A stretch of DNA of 64,000 nt from Bedellia somnulentella (taxonomy: Eukaryota; Arthropoda; Insecta; Lepidoptera; Bedelliidae), in assembly GCA_963576735.1 (NCBI GenBank), contig OY755176.1:18709423-18773422 (forward strand), in the 5' to 3' direction. Of the stretch, positions 1-10,000 are shown piece after piece. Position 1 is the first letter of the stretch. Each line of letters begins with the position of its first letter. Made by a program: the position numbers and the translations under genes. A model generated the notes under the pieces. It searched no databases and was not told the DNA's origin. It worked only from the letters and a program-made list of their open reading frames with translations.

Positions 1-550
1 AAATTAAATTGTCAAATATATGTATAATAATTATGTCAAATATTCTTCTACAGTATCTTATTATACACTTACATTCTATAATATACACATATTTATATAA
101 ATAAATTACATATATTCTAATATAGCATAATAAATACAAATATATACATATACCTATTATTTAAAAAATCTTCCAACCTAAGGTCTTAAAAAAATGAGAT
201 TTTAATTTATTTTATTTTATTTTGATTTAATATATGCAGACAATCTAATATTTTGACATCCACGTTTAATTTATTTTATTATAACTTTATGTTACAATCG
301 ACGCTAAAGTTATAACAAAAAAAAGGTAGTAAAATCTCAAACATACAAAATACGGAACAGTGTTTTCATTTCTGAAAACTGAATACGAAAGTTTGATACA
401 ATTCAAATGAGTAATGGAAAAGTTTAATAACAGCGACCCATTGAGACTATAAAACATTAATTAATTTATGAGTGTTCTGTTGGCCGTCGCCTGACAAAAA
501 AACACACTTGGTAAAGTGAAGCATCGCAAGGTAATGTTTTTTCTGATTCT
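1..550. other. AT-rich sequence, no gene seen
   Basis: Very AT-rich with poly-A/T runs and short ATAT tracts. I see no exon-like frame, TIR or known repeat. Confidence 0.6.
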
Positions 551-563
551 TGTATTTAAACTA

Positions 564-948
564 ATAATAAGCATAAACATAATCATAAAAGCATAAACGT
601 TCACGCCGAATATCCCCGAAGGGGTTGGCAGAGGTACTAATACTTCTGAACATCATGTGACTTTGTCAACTGGTGTTCAGAGTACCCACGTTTTGCATGG
701 ACAGTGTGCTCACGTGATAGGGGGCAGGCCTATCGCCGTTTTGTACGAATACACTGTCACATGACTAAGTACAACTTAGCCATGTGGGTTTCCTCACGAT
801 GTTTTCCCTCACCGTTAACAACCGTGATAAATTAACCACACATATGTCTTTAGAAAAGACAAATTGGTGTAGGCCCGACCTAGGATTTGAACACTAGTCG
901 TTTGCACGATAACCGAGTGTTCTACCCACTGGGCTATCACGGTTGCTC
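564..948 (-). mobile_element. tRNA-derived SINE, subfamily A
   Basis: Reading on minus: a tRNA-like head (A box TAGCCCAGTGGG, B box GTTCAAATCCTAGG) at the 946 end, then a conserved body (GGCGATAGGCCTGCCCCCTA) and a tail resembling TTCGGCGTGAACGTTTATG near 600. ATTTAAACTA flanks both sides (554-563 and 949-958), a likely TSD. At least ten further copies or fragments are in the window. Confidence 0.85.
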
Positions 949-954
949 ATTTAA

Positions 955-1045
955 ACTAGTAATTAGTATAAATCTTTTTGTTCATGAAAACCTCATATTA
1001 CTAATAAATAAAGAAGAAATAAAGAAAAGAAAAATTTCGAGACAT
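955..1045 (-). repeat. Body fragment of a second SINE family
   Basis: TTTTGTTCATGAAAACCTCA and ACTAATAAATAAAG match, in reverse orientation, the sequence that follows a tRNA-like B box at 31205-31290. It is a headless piece of that SINE. Confidence 0.55.
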
Positions 1046-1132
1046 TTAAAAAATTCAGAGGTAGGAAACGCAAACACTTCTAAAACGTGTAAAAGAAATA
1101 AAGGATAGAAGAATTCCGCGCTGGCAGCCATT

Positions 1133-1260
1133 GACACGGTAGCTCAATTGGCAAGAGCGACGGGGGCGTATACCCGAGGTCGCAGGTTCGAATCCCGCCT
1201 GTGTCGAAATTTTTCTTTCCTTTATTCATTCTTTCCTTTAGTATTTAGTATGTTACCTAG
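1133..1260 (+). mobile_element. tRNA-like SINE head (or tRNA pseudogene)
   Basis: 1133-1205 folds like a tRNA: a 7-bp acceptor stem (GACACGG with CTGTGTC), D arm GCTC/GAGC, and T loop TTCGAAT. The anticodon arm has only 4 pairs and an 8-nt loop, and the T stem has an A-C mismatch, so a working tRNA is unlikely. The following AAATTTTTCTTTCCTTTATT also occurs after a B box near 31228, which marks it as a SINE. Confidence 0.65.
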
Positions 1261-1617
1261 AAAATGACAATAATTTATTTCAGCGAAATTTTTTATCCAT
1301 ATGTTGTTGGTCCCGGCTGTTTTTGTAATTTATTTAAAACTATTATTTAATTTACAAAATAAAAACATAAACTAAGCAATAAATAGCCTAATGATCAGTC
1401 AATCGGTGTCTGAAAAGGCCCGAATGGCTGTGCATGATCTTAGATAAAAATAAAAGAAAGATGCGGCAACCTCTGCCCGCGCGTGGTCCTACTAAACTGA
1501 GTACAATGTACTTGGTTTGCTTCAGTCGAGTTTAGTCCGCTACGATACTTCAAGTCGACGAGCTGACATAAATCTTTGACATCGAAATTAAAATTTTCAT
1601 ACAATTCGCGCTTAAAA

Positions 1618-2147
1618 TGCCTGGCTGTGCCTTAATTCAGTGCACAAATCATTCAAGGCGTAAAAACAAATCACAGGGATATTGGATTGAATCAGGCGTT
1701 ACTTTGCGGAAATCCATAGCAATACTAATATTAATAAATTTCTTCGCTTAATTCCGCTAAATAATACCTGCAGTCTTCATGCAACATGCACTGTGCACCG
1801 CCCGCCCTTCCACTTACAAGAAATCGAAAAGCAGACAATGCACCACACACACACCCGCAAGCGAAAACCACAGGCAACCACAAACACTCGGTGGTCAGCT
1901 GCCGAACTGTCTACTAACTGCTCGTCAATGACTCGTGTTGAGTCGAAACGCGTCGCATGTTTGTGGTTGCCTGTGGTTTTCGCTTGCGGGTGTGTGTGTG
2001 GTGCATTGTCTGCTTTTCGATTTCTTGTAAGTGGAAGGGCGGGCGGTGCACAGTGCATGTTGCATGAAGACTGCAGGTATTATTTAGCGGAATTAAGCGA
2101 AGAAATTTATTAATATTAGTATTGAAATCACAGGGAATCACGTTTCA
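1618..2147 (+). pseudogene. THAP-domain N terminus, interrupted
   Basis: From ATG 1618 the frame reads MPGCALIQCTNHSRRKNK and reaches SQG at 1679. After an insertion it resumes at 2137 with ITFHA, followed by GTAAAT, a plausible splice donor. C-x4-C followed by FH fits the start of the C2CH zinc-binding THAP fold. The rest of the domain is missing, so it is non-functional as it stands. Confidence 0.6.
1680..2124. mobile_element. Foldback insert with 167-bp inverted arms
   Basis: 1720-1886 and 1958-2124 are inverted copies, identical by my reading, around a 71-bp loop. The insert is flanked by AAATCACAGGGA at 1668-1679 and 2125-2136, an apparent 12-bp target duplication. About 40 bp at the left (1680-1719) are outside the palindrome. 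ORFs predicted on both strands here are by-products of the symmetry. Confidence 0.8.
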
Positions 2148-3091
2148 TGCGTAAATACACCAAAAATATATTTACAAGCAAAATATTATTAATTTCGGCC
2201 ATTTTATCCTTGAAATCTGACATGTTTAAGTGACAGAGACAGACTATACGAGCCCATCGCTCTATCTTTATCTTTGCGTCATGTCGTGTGTGTTCGTATC
2301 AGTTCGTATGGATGTAGTGCGGTGTTGTGATAAACCGATAAGGCCCATATTTAGTTGACAATTTGTACGCTCACGCCGCATCTTCTTCTTTTATTTTTAT
2401 CTAAGTGCATGATGCTGTTCTTGTTCCTACGCTTATGTATGGAAGCGAATGTTGGGTGTGGCAGAAGAAGCATGAGAGTAGAGTGAATGCAGTAGAGATG
2501 AGGTCCCTCAGAAAAATGTGTAATGTTAGATTGTGTGACCGAGTGAGAAATAATGTTATTCGTGAAAAGTGTGGTGTTAAAGAAGATATTGTAAGAAAGA
2601 TAGAAAAAGGAATGTTGAGATGGTTTGGGTACATAGAGAGGATGGATGATAGAAAATTGGTAAAAGGGATCTATAGAGCTAGTGTGGATGGTAATGTTAG
2701 TAGAGGACGACCACGGAGAACACACTTGGACCAAATTGAGAATGTGCTCAAAAAGGCTGGCGTCCGAAGTATGAAGAATAAAAGAGCATGAATGAAAAGA
2801 TTGATGGATGTAAACGAAGCTAGAGAGATTTGTCAGGATCATTCGAAGTGGCGATCGATAGTCTCTGCCTACACCAATGGGAATTAATGGCGTGAGTATA
2901 TGTATGTATGTATGTATAAAATAATTCTAATAAAGCAAGCAGATATATAATATGCCTGGATAGTTTACAAAGATACACTAGTTTGAAAACCGCTGTGTCG
3001 TTGGAATATAATGTCATGACACTAAGAACAACATAGCTGAGATTCTTAACTATTGATTTTAGAACTATAAAAATCCATATAAAAGAATTGA

Positions 3092-3463
3092 CATAACATA
3101 ATATAATATAAACGTTTACGCCGAATAACCCCGAAGGGGTTGGCAGAGGTACTAATACTTCTAAAAATCACGTGACTTTGTCACCTGTTGTTCAGAGTAC
3201 CCACGTTTTGCATGGACAGTGAACTCACGTGATAGATGGCAGGCCTATCGCCGTTTTGTACGAATACACTGTCACATGACTAAGTACTATTCAACTATGT
3301 GGGTTTCCTCACGATGTTTTCCCTCACCGTTAACAACCATGACAAATTAACCACACATATGTCTTTTAGAAAAGACAAATTGGTGTAGGCCCGACCCGGG
3401 ATTTGAACATTAGTCGCTTACACGTTAACCGGTGTTCTACCCACTGAGCTATCACGTCGTCTG
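3092..3463 (-). mobile_element. tRNA-derived SINE, subfamily A, full length
   Basis: A complete copy with its tRNA-like head at the right end. A perfect 15-bp target duplication, ATATAAAAGAATTGA, is at 3077-3091 and 3464-3478. This defines the SINE boundaries in the window. Confidence 0.92.
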
Positions 3464-3604
3464 ATATAAAAGAATTGAATATATAGGATTTCTAAAACTT
3501 TGATTATCTGTAAGACCTGCTGATTTACTTTCATTGTTCACAGATGCTTTATCACTTGTCTTCTATTGAGCCCAGACAATTTAGTTAAATTCAAGTAAAT
3601 TTTA

Positions 3605-3870
3605 TGCTGTGTAGTGTCGGCTTAGAATAGCACTACCCCATTTCTTCCGGTGGGTGAACACCCTTAACTTACCTTACGTACGTACGAGGCGACTGACGGT
3701 ATTGGGGGCTTTTAAGGGATTTTCGGGCAATGCTGTTAGAGACCCATAACCAACAACCTTTATTTTACCATCTTTCCCCACACAACTTTCCAAAAGTGGC
3801 TGAGGAATTTCAAATTCCTTAGCTCTGGCTACTTCTTCTAGGAATGTATAGCCATGAGTATATGTATGTA
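3605..3870 (+). mobile_element. Short RTE-derived element (about 255 bp, 'nRTE')
   Basis: Starts GCTGTGTAGTGTCGGCTTAG and ends TGAGTATATGTATGTA. Its 5' 70 bp resemble the 5' end of the RTE LINE at 4734 and its 3' end resembles the tail of LINE family A, so it looks like an internally deleted, non-autonomous LINE. This copy ends 17 bp before the acceptor-like CAG of ppk exon 1. Confidence 0.8.
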
Positions 3871-3898
3871 AATTTTAGTTTTTTCAGTAAAAATAACA

Positions 3899-4075
3899 AT
3901 GTTGAACTACATTCTCCGCAACACAACCACGGTCCACGGCATGGCTCATATTAAGAATAAAACTGGAAAAACAAAACACGGTTGGGTCACCGCCATTTTG
4001 TTGACCATCAGCAGTGGAATGTTCCTCGTGCTGGTTGTGAAACAGCGATACGACAGAAACCAATTCCTTACGAGG
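3899..4075 (+). CDS. ppk: ppk exon 1 (or first recognisable exon): HG motif and TM1
   Basis: Codes residues 1-59. It contains the NTTTVHGM segment, which matches the DEG/ENaC N-terminal gating motif (HG), followed by a hydrophobic stretch from W29 to V47. The donor is AGG|GTAATA, phase 0. A TTTTTTCAG lies 11 nt upstream of the ATG and the frame is open to it, so this could be an internal exon whose 5' partner is not recognised. A TE copy ends only 17 bp before that acceptor. Confidence 0.85.
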
Positions 4076-7000
4076 GTAATAATAATCAATATTAATTATT
4101 TCATGTTTTATTCTTAATGGGTTTTCATTTATCGTTCGTATCCTCGATATGTTTGTGAATAGACTATACCGACCGTATGTAAAATAATTACTAATTATAA
4201 GATTAAATTTGGAAACTCTATTGCAATTTCAAGATTTGATAGATACTAACTAACATCATGAGGAACATGAACTTTAGCCAAACAAATAACTTCCAATTTA
4301 TTTCAGGTTGACAACACATGCAGGGTAAACCAAATACCATTTCCAGCAGTATCTATTTGTAATACTAATATTATTTCAAGGAATCAAACAGCCAACATTC
4401 ACAAAATATTGTAAGTTTTTATAGTATTTTAGTGTAAAGTAATTTTAATAGGAGTACTACCGACAATATAACTAATATTATTTTTTAATTATCAGTTTTT
4501 CATATCTCTGCCCTTTTTTGAAATGAAAAAGTTTAATAGCATTCTGTTTTGCAATTTTAAGACGCTAATATTATTTCCATGCACAGATGGGTTGAACATT
4601 TATTGCATCTTTTTAAATATTTAATAATGTGGGTACTTACTTTGGACACTAGGTGGCGCTGTCACGTAATTTTTAGAAGAATTGGCACCTCTGCCATCCC
4701 CTTCGGTGATTAACAGCGTGAACGTTTATGTTTTACCGTGTGTTGACGGCCTAGAATACCAACACCCCTTTACTTCCCATGGGAGTTGTAAGAGGCGACG
4801 AAGGGACTACTAGTGAATGAGCAGCAGCATTACACTGGGAACTATCAACATTTTACTGCGATCGCTAACCCGCATGCCAAGCGTGGCTATTATGGCCCCC
4901 ATATGGTTTTTCCGAAGACGAATCGGCCCTCAGTCCCCGGCGGCCCCACTGTTCCTGGCTACGGCAGCGGTAATGGTAACGGTGGGGCAGGGGGTGCTAA
5001 GAATCCCCGGCAGAGATCCGGCTGCCACAAACGACGACCTATGCTGAACCTGGCATCATACAATATAAACATTGCGGACCGACGAGAAGCTCGCTGAACT
5101 GGAAGAAGTGATAGGCGAGTTGCGATGGGATATTATAGGATTATCGGAAGTCCCAAGAGAGGGCGAGGACAAGACAACGCTGAAGTCTGGCAAATTGTTC
5201 TAATTCCAGGAGGGCGACCAGCAGTCCCAGGGTGGTGTTGGGTTTTTCGTCCACGAGTGCCTATCAAATAACGCGGAGAAGATCGAGAGTGTGTCGACAA
5301 GGGTAGCGTACCTTATACTCAGGATAACCAAACGGTATTCGATGATGGTCATACAGGTTTACGCACCGACCTCGACGCACTCCAACGATGAAGTGGAGAA
5401 TATGTATGAGGATATATCCCGAGCCATGCATTCGTCCAAAACTCACTTCACCTAGATTATGGGGGACTTTAACGCAATACTCGGCAAACGAAACGGTAAC
5501 GAGTTGAGAGTAGGGAACTTTGGATTTGCGAGACGTAACACCCGAGGCCATATGCTGGCTGGTTTTATGGAGAAGGAAGGCTCTTTAGTATTAACTCCTT
5601 TTTCAGATAACACGATCAGCGAGAATGGACATGGATGAGGGTAATACGAAAAGTGAGATAGATTTTATCATGTCGTCGAAAAAGCATATCTTTAATGATG
5701 TCTCTGTGATCAGTGCGGTTAAGTCCGGAAGCGAACATCGAATGGTCAGAGGCACATTAAATATCAATATGGAGCTCGAACGACGTCAGCTGATGAAGTC
5801 TACGCTCCCTCCAACACCAGTCCAAATTCAAGATCCTGAGACCTTTCAACTCGAACTTCAAAACCGTTTCGAACGCCTCGGAGATAGCGTGGATAAGATA
5901 AGATAAAGATAAAAAATATTTATTTCGAAATAAAAAGAATTGTTCTCTATTTTTTTAACGTCACAAACTTACGTATAAGTTAAATCTTACTCTACTGACT
6001 CAACTTCGGATTCGGAAGGTGTATTGTTGCGAGAAGAACCCGTAAGAAACTCAGCAACGCACATCTTTTCTTAGTCATATTACCATATTGGTGTATGTCT
6101 AGAAATATCCTGAATAGAGCCCTGGTGACACCAAGCAGTTTCATCCATAAAATAATCATTTAAACTGTAATAAGCTTTTAAATGAAGACTGCGTTTTATA
6201 ATTACTTTGAATTTTTTTTCTGTTAGATTCAAAATGTCACCAGGTATTTTATTATAAAATTTTACGCTTAACCCCATAAAAGATGTATTTATTTTAGACA
6301 ATCTGTACTTTTGAATTGAAATTTTATTATTATCTCTAAGACTTCAAGTGTCTATTACAGTTTTTGGAAATAGCTTTCAAATTTTTTTTTACTTGGATGT
6401 GAAAGATTTCAGTAGCAAAATCGTGGAAACTGTCCAACAAGTTGGCTCATAGTTCTTCAAGACTCAACGTGGTAATAAAATCAAACGACTCTCCGACCAA
6501 ACTCTCCAGCTCATGGAAGAAAGACGAAATTTAATCGTGCAGTCTTCAGACGACGCGGATAATACCGGCAGCTTAATAGGCAGATCTCAAAGTGTCTAAA
6601 ACGCGATTTAAGGCGTCATAACACCGAGCGAATCAAAACCTTTATTGAGCAAAACAAGGGCTCCAAGTTATTCGCAAGAGACCTGTCTATCGGGCAAAGC
6701 CAGTTAACGAGACTGACGACTGATGATGGCAGAATATTATCTTCCAAGCCGGAGGTTCTGAGAGAAGTCGAAAAGTTTTATGGACAGTTGTACACGTCAG
6801 CGCAAAAGACCTGGCTGATGCTACTGAACTGGCAAGAGACCCAAGAGCCAGATTAACCCGACACTATAACGAAGATATCCCGGACGTCAGCCTCTACGAG
6901 ATTAATATGGCTCTCAAACAGTTGAATAACAACAAAGCAGGGGGTGAGGACGGAATTACGGCAGAGCTTTTGAAGGTGGGTGGAAAACCGATCCTCGAGG

Positions 7001-10000
7001 CTCTTCAAAAGTTTTTTAAAAGTGTTCTACACACGGGATCCACGCCTGAGACATGGAATGGGAGTATGGTGGTGCTGTTCTTGAAGAAGGGTAATATTAC
7101 CCTCTTAAAGAATTACAGGCCAATATAGCTTCTGAGCCATGTCTACAAAATGTTTTCTAGAGTCATTACGAATCTTCTTTCTCGAAGGTTTGACAACTTT
7201 CAGCCTCCCGAACAATCTGGTTTCCGAAAAGGCTTTGGTACCATAGACCATATCCACACCTTACGCCAGATTATACAGAAGACCGAGGAGTATAATCTGC
7301 CATTATGTCTAGGGCTCGTGGACTATGAAAAAGCTTTTGATTCGATTGAACGATGGGCTACACTTGAATCTTTGCACAGGTGCCATATTGACTACATGTA
7401 CATCGAGGTGTTAACGTGTTTGTATGGAAACGCCACTATGTCGGTCCGACTTCAGGACCAGAACACGAATCCTATCCAATTGCTGCGAGAAGTGAGACAG
7501 GGAAATGTGATTTCTCCGAAACTGTTCAGTGCTGCATTGGAAGATGTTTTTAAGCTTCTGGACTGGGAAGGACTCCGCATCAACATCAACGGCGAGTACA
7601 TCACGCATCTTCGATTTGCTGATGATATTGTAGTTATGGATGAAACCACGGAGGGTTAGAGTAAAATGCTCAATGATCTCAGTAGATCATAGTAGAGTAG
7701 GACCTTTTCACATTTGATAAATTTATAATTTTCTTTATCACTTGTTTTTTATGTCTTTTTTTATTATTTTAATGTTTAAGTTAACTGTATGGTATTTATT
7801 TAGTAATTGAAATGTGAATAAATGTCTCTCCTTTCTTCTTTCTTTCTTTAGTAGAGTGTCTGAGAGAGTGGGTCTTAAGATGAACATGGATAAGACGAAA
7901 ATCATGTCGAATAGTCATGTTGTACCCACTCCCGTTGAACTTGGAGACTCTACGCTCGAAGTTGTTGACCAATATATATAACTGGGACAAACCATTCGGT
8001 TAGGTAGAGCCAACTTCGAAAATGAGGTCAACCGTCGAATCTAGCTCGGCTGGGCAGCGTTCGGGAAGCTGCGCCATATCTTCCCGTCCAAAATTCCGCA
8101 GAGTCTCAAACAAAGGTCTTCGATCAATGTGGGTTGTCAGTCATGACCTACGACACAGAGACGTGGCCTCTTACATTGGGCCTCATTAGAGTGCTCCGAG
8201 TCACCCAAAGAGCAACGGAGAGGGTATGTTAGGAGTTTCACTACGCGATCGAATTCGCAACGAAGAGATCCGTAGAAGAAACGGGGTCACTGACATAGCC
8301 CGAAAAATTGCAAAACTGAAGTGGCAATGGGCAGGGCACATTGCACTCAGAACCGACGGCCGTTGGGGCTTGAAGGTTCTGGAGTGGCGGCCACGTACCG
8401 GACGACAGAGTGTGGGTAGGCCTCCCACAGGGTAGACCGACGACTTGGTCAAGGTCGCGGGAAGCCGATGGATGAGGGCAGCACAGGACCAGTCGTTGTC
8501 GAGATCATTGGGGGAGGCCTATGTCCAGCAGTGGACGTCTATAGGTGATGATTAGACCCCGTTATCTTTGTAGCATTTTGGTGGCAACTGATTTTAGTGA
8601 TAGGGTAATTGATAATAAATTAATCTCTGTTGTCTTTATTATTATTTATTATTATAATAAAATAGATAAGTAGGTACATTAATATTTTATATTTTATATA
8701 TTTACATTCATATATTTTATTCACATTGACATTTGTTTAGTATGTGACACTCGTAGTAAATAACTTGGATTCGTTCCATATTTACGGGAGTAAGGCTTTG
8801 TCTCCTATTAGAAAATATCCATTTTAAGCAAGAAAAAGATCGTTCAACTTCTACCGATGTTAGTGGCAAAAAGTTCATCATTTTGAAGTTTTGTAAAGTT
8901 TTTTTGTTTACTGATTCTGACGGCGATAGGCCTGCCCCCTATCACGTGAGTACACTGTCCATGCAAAACGTGGGTACTCTGAACGACAGGTGACAAAGTC
9001 ACGTGATGTTCAGAAGTATTAGTACCTCTGCCAACCCCTTCGGGGATATTCGGCGTGAACGTTTATGTTATGTTATGATTCTTTAACTTCTGTTTCTTTA
9101 TTTTTTAACAAATTATCTATATTTTGTATCGTCATATATCCCGGATTTTTAGATAAAACACTTTTTAATTTTTGATATACTATTTTACGATGTTAATTTC
9201 GCAACGAACGCAATGGACTTTGTCACCGCGAAGTTCTAGTTCACAATGGTCTTCTATGATTTTATTCATTGTAGTGATAAAAATAATATATTTTTTTGCA
9301 ATACGTGACAAGAAAATTCTAAAACATGTTGTGAAGATTGTATGTCAAAGTCACTCTTGACATTGATGCATTTGTCATTTAACGATTAGGTTTATCAAAG
9401 AGGTCAACTCTCTAAGTCGATTCAAGTAATTATTAGAATTAATTAATAAATAGAATTATTTATTTTATTAAATAATTCTAATGTAATTTTTCAAGAATTT
9501 ATACTACCTACGCATTTTTTAACTATTAATATTAATATAACTTACCCCATCACTAAAATCAGGTGCCACCAAAATGCTACAAAGATAACGGGGTCTAGTG
9601 ATGATGATGATGCTGATGATGTTTATTATGTAATAGAACTAATAAAATTCAACCTGCTTTAAAAGCAAATTTTTTTTGAAAGGTATTTTAACTTTGTCAT
9701 GTTAAATTTATTCAACAGAAAGTCAAACGGGCGAACGGATGAGGAAATTTGGAAATTCTTTTCATCGCTTCAGGCGCTTTTATTTTACGACTACCAAATC
9801 CAAGATTTCAAATATTTCGAAGAAATATTTAAAGTCCTCAAAAATAATTACTTTACGGTCGACTCAATGATGAAGGAGGTAAATGAAAATATTTCATCCA
9901 ATTGTATATTACACAAAAAAAATCATATTTACCTATTGCATAATTTTATCTAACAATCGTTGCGGTAGCTTTAAGGAAAAAATATTTTGTTAGGTATCTA

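Larger units (their letters stand above)
1439..2405 (+). mobile_element. THAP-encoding DNA transposon remnant (P-element-like)
   Basis: Terminal inverted repeats CTTAGATAAAAATAAAAGAA at 1439 and its complement ending at 2405, with an 8-bp target duplication TGCATGAT at 1431-1438 and 2406-2413. Inside, a small THAP-like start (MPGCALIQCTNHS...) is read from 1618. An 8-bp TSD plus an N-terminal THAP domain is the combination known from P-superfamily elements; hAT also makes 8-bp TSDs and cannot be excluded. Most of the transposase is deleted. Confidence 0.75.
1384..2925 (+). mobile_element. RTE-type LINE 3' fragment (family A), split by a DNA element
   Basis: 1384-1438 and 2406-2925 are one 5'-truncated LINE. 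The product reads SVSEKARMAVHD, then LVPTLMYGSECW, GMLRWFGYIERMDD and SRGRPRR up to SIVSAYTNGN. The long copy at 56463-58968 has the same C terminus. One in-frame TGA (about 2789) and substitutions show decay. The 3' end is GCGTGAGTATATGTATGTAT. Confidence 0.85.
4734..8552 (+). mobile_element. RTE (BovB-like) LINE, decayed, near full length
   Basis: A 5' leader like that of lepidopteran RTEs (TGTAAGAGGCGACGAAGGGA). An endonuclease region follows from about 5040 (MLNLASYNI, later [11 protein letters not shown] and MGDFNA), then RT (6907-7128, 7150-7659, [10 protein letters not shown] at about 7612) and a C terminus with [10 protein letters not shown] and [10 protein letters not shown]. It ends in GTGATGAT. 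It has several stops and frameshifts, and insertions at 5895-6393 and 7699-7849. It lies in ppk intron 2. Confidence 0.88.
8553..9597 (-). mobile_element. hAT DNA transposon, internally deleted
   Basis: Inverted ends of about 56 bp starting TAGACCCCGTTATCTTTGTA at both termini (two mismatches seen). The 8-bp TSD GTGATGAT (8545-8552, 9598-9605) lies in the 3' tail of the RTE, and the RTE tail (TGATGATGATG) resumes at 9598. A transposase C-terminal remnant is inside. The 8-bp TSD and hATC motif agree. Confidence 0.88.

Noticed and set aside
1133..1206. Functional tRNA gene
   Set aside because: The anticodon stem has four pairs with an 8-nt loop and the T stem has a mismatch; the downstream sequence is shared with another repeat, so it is a SINE head.
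1777..2141. Three overlapping ORFs on both strands
   Set aside because: They mirror one another because of the inverted arms; no domain or codon pattern.
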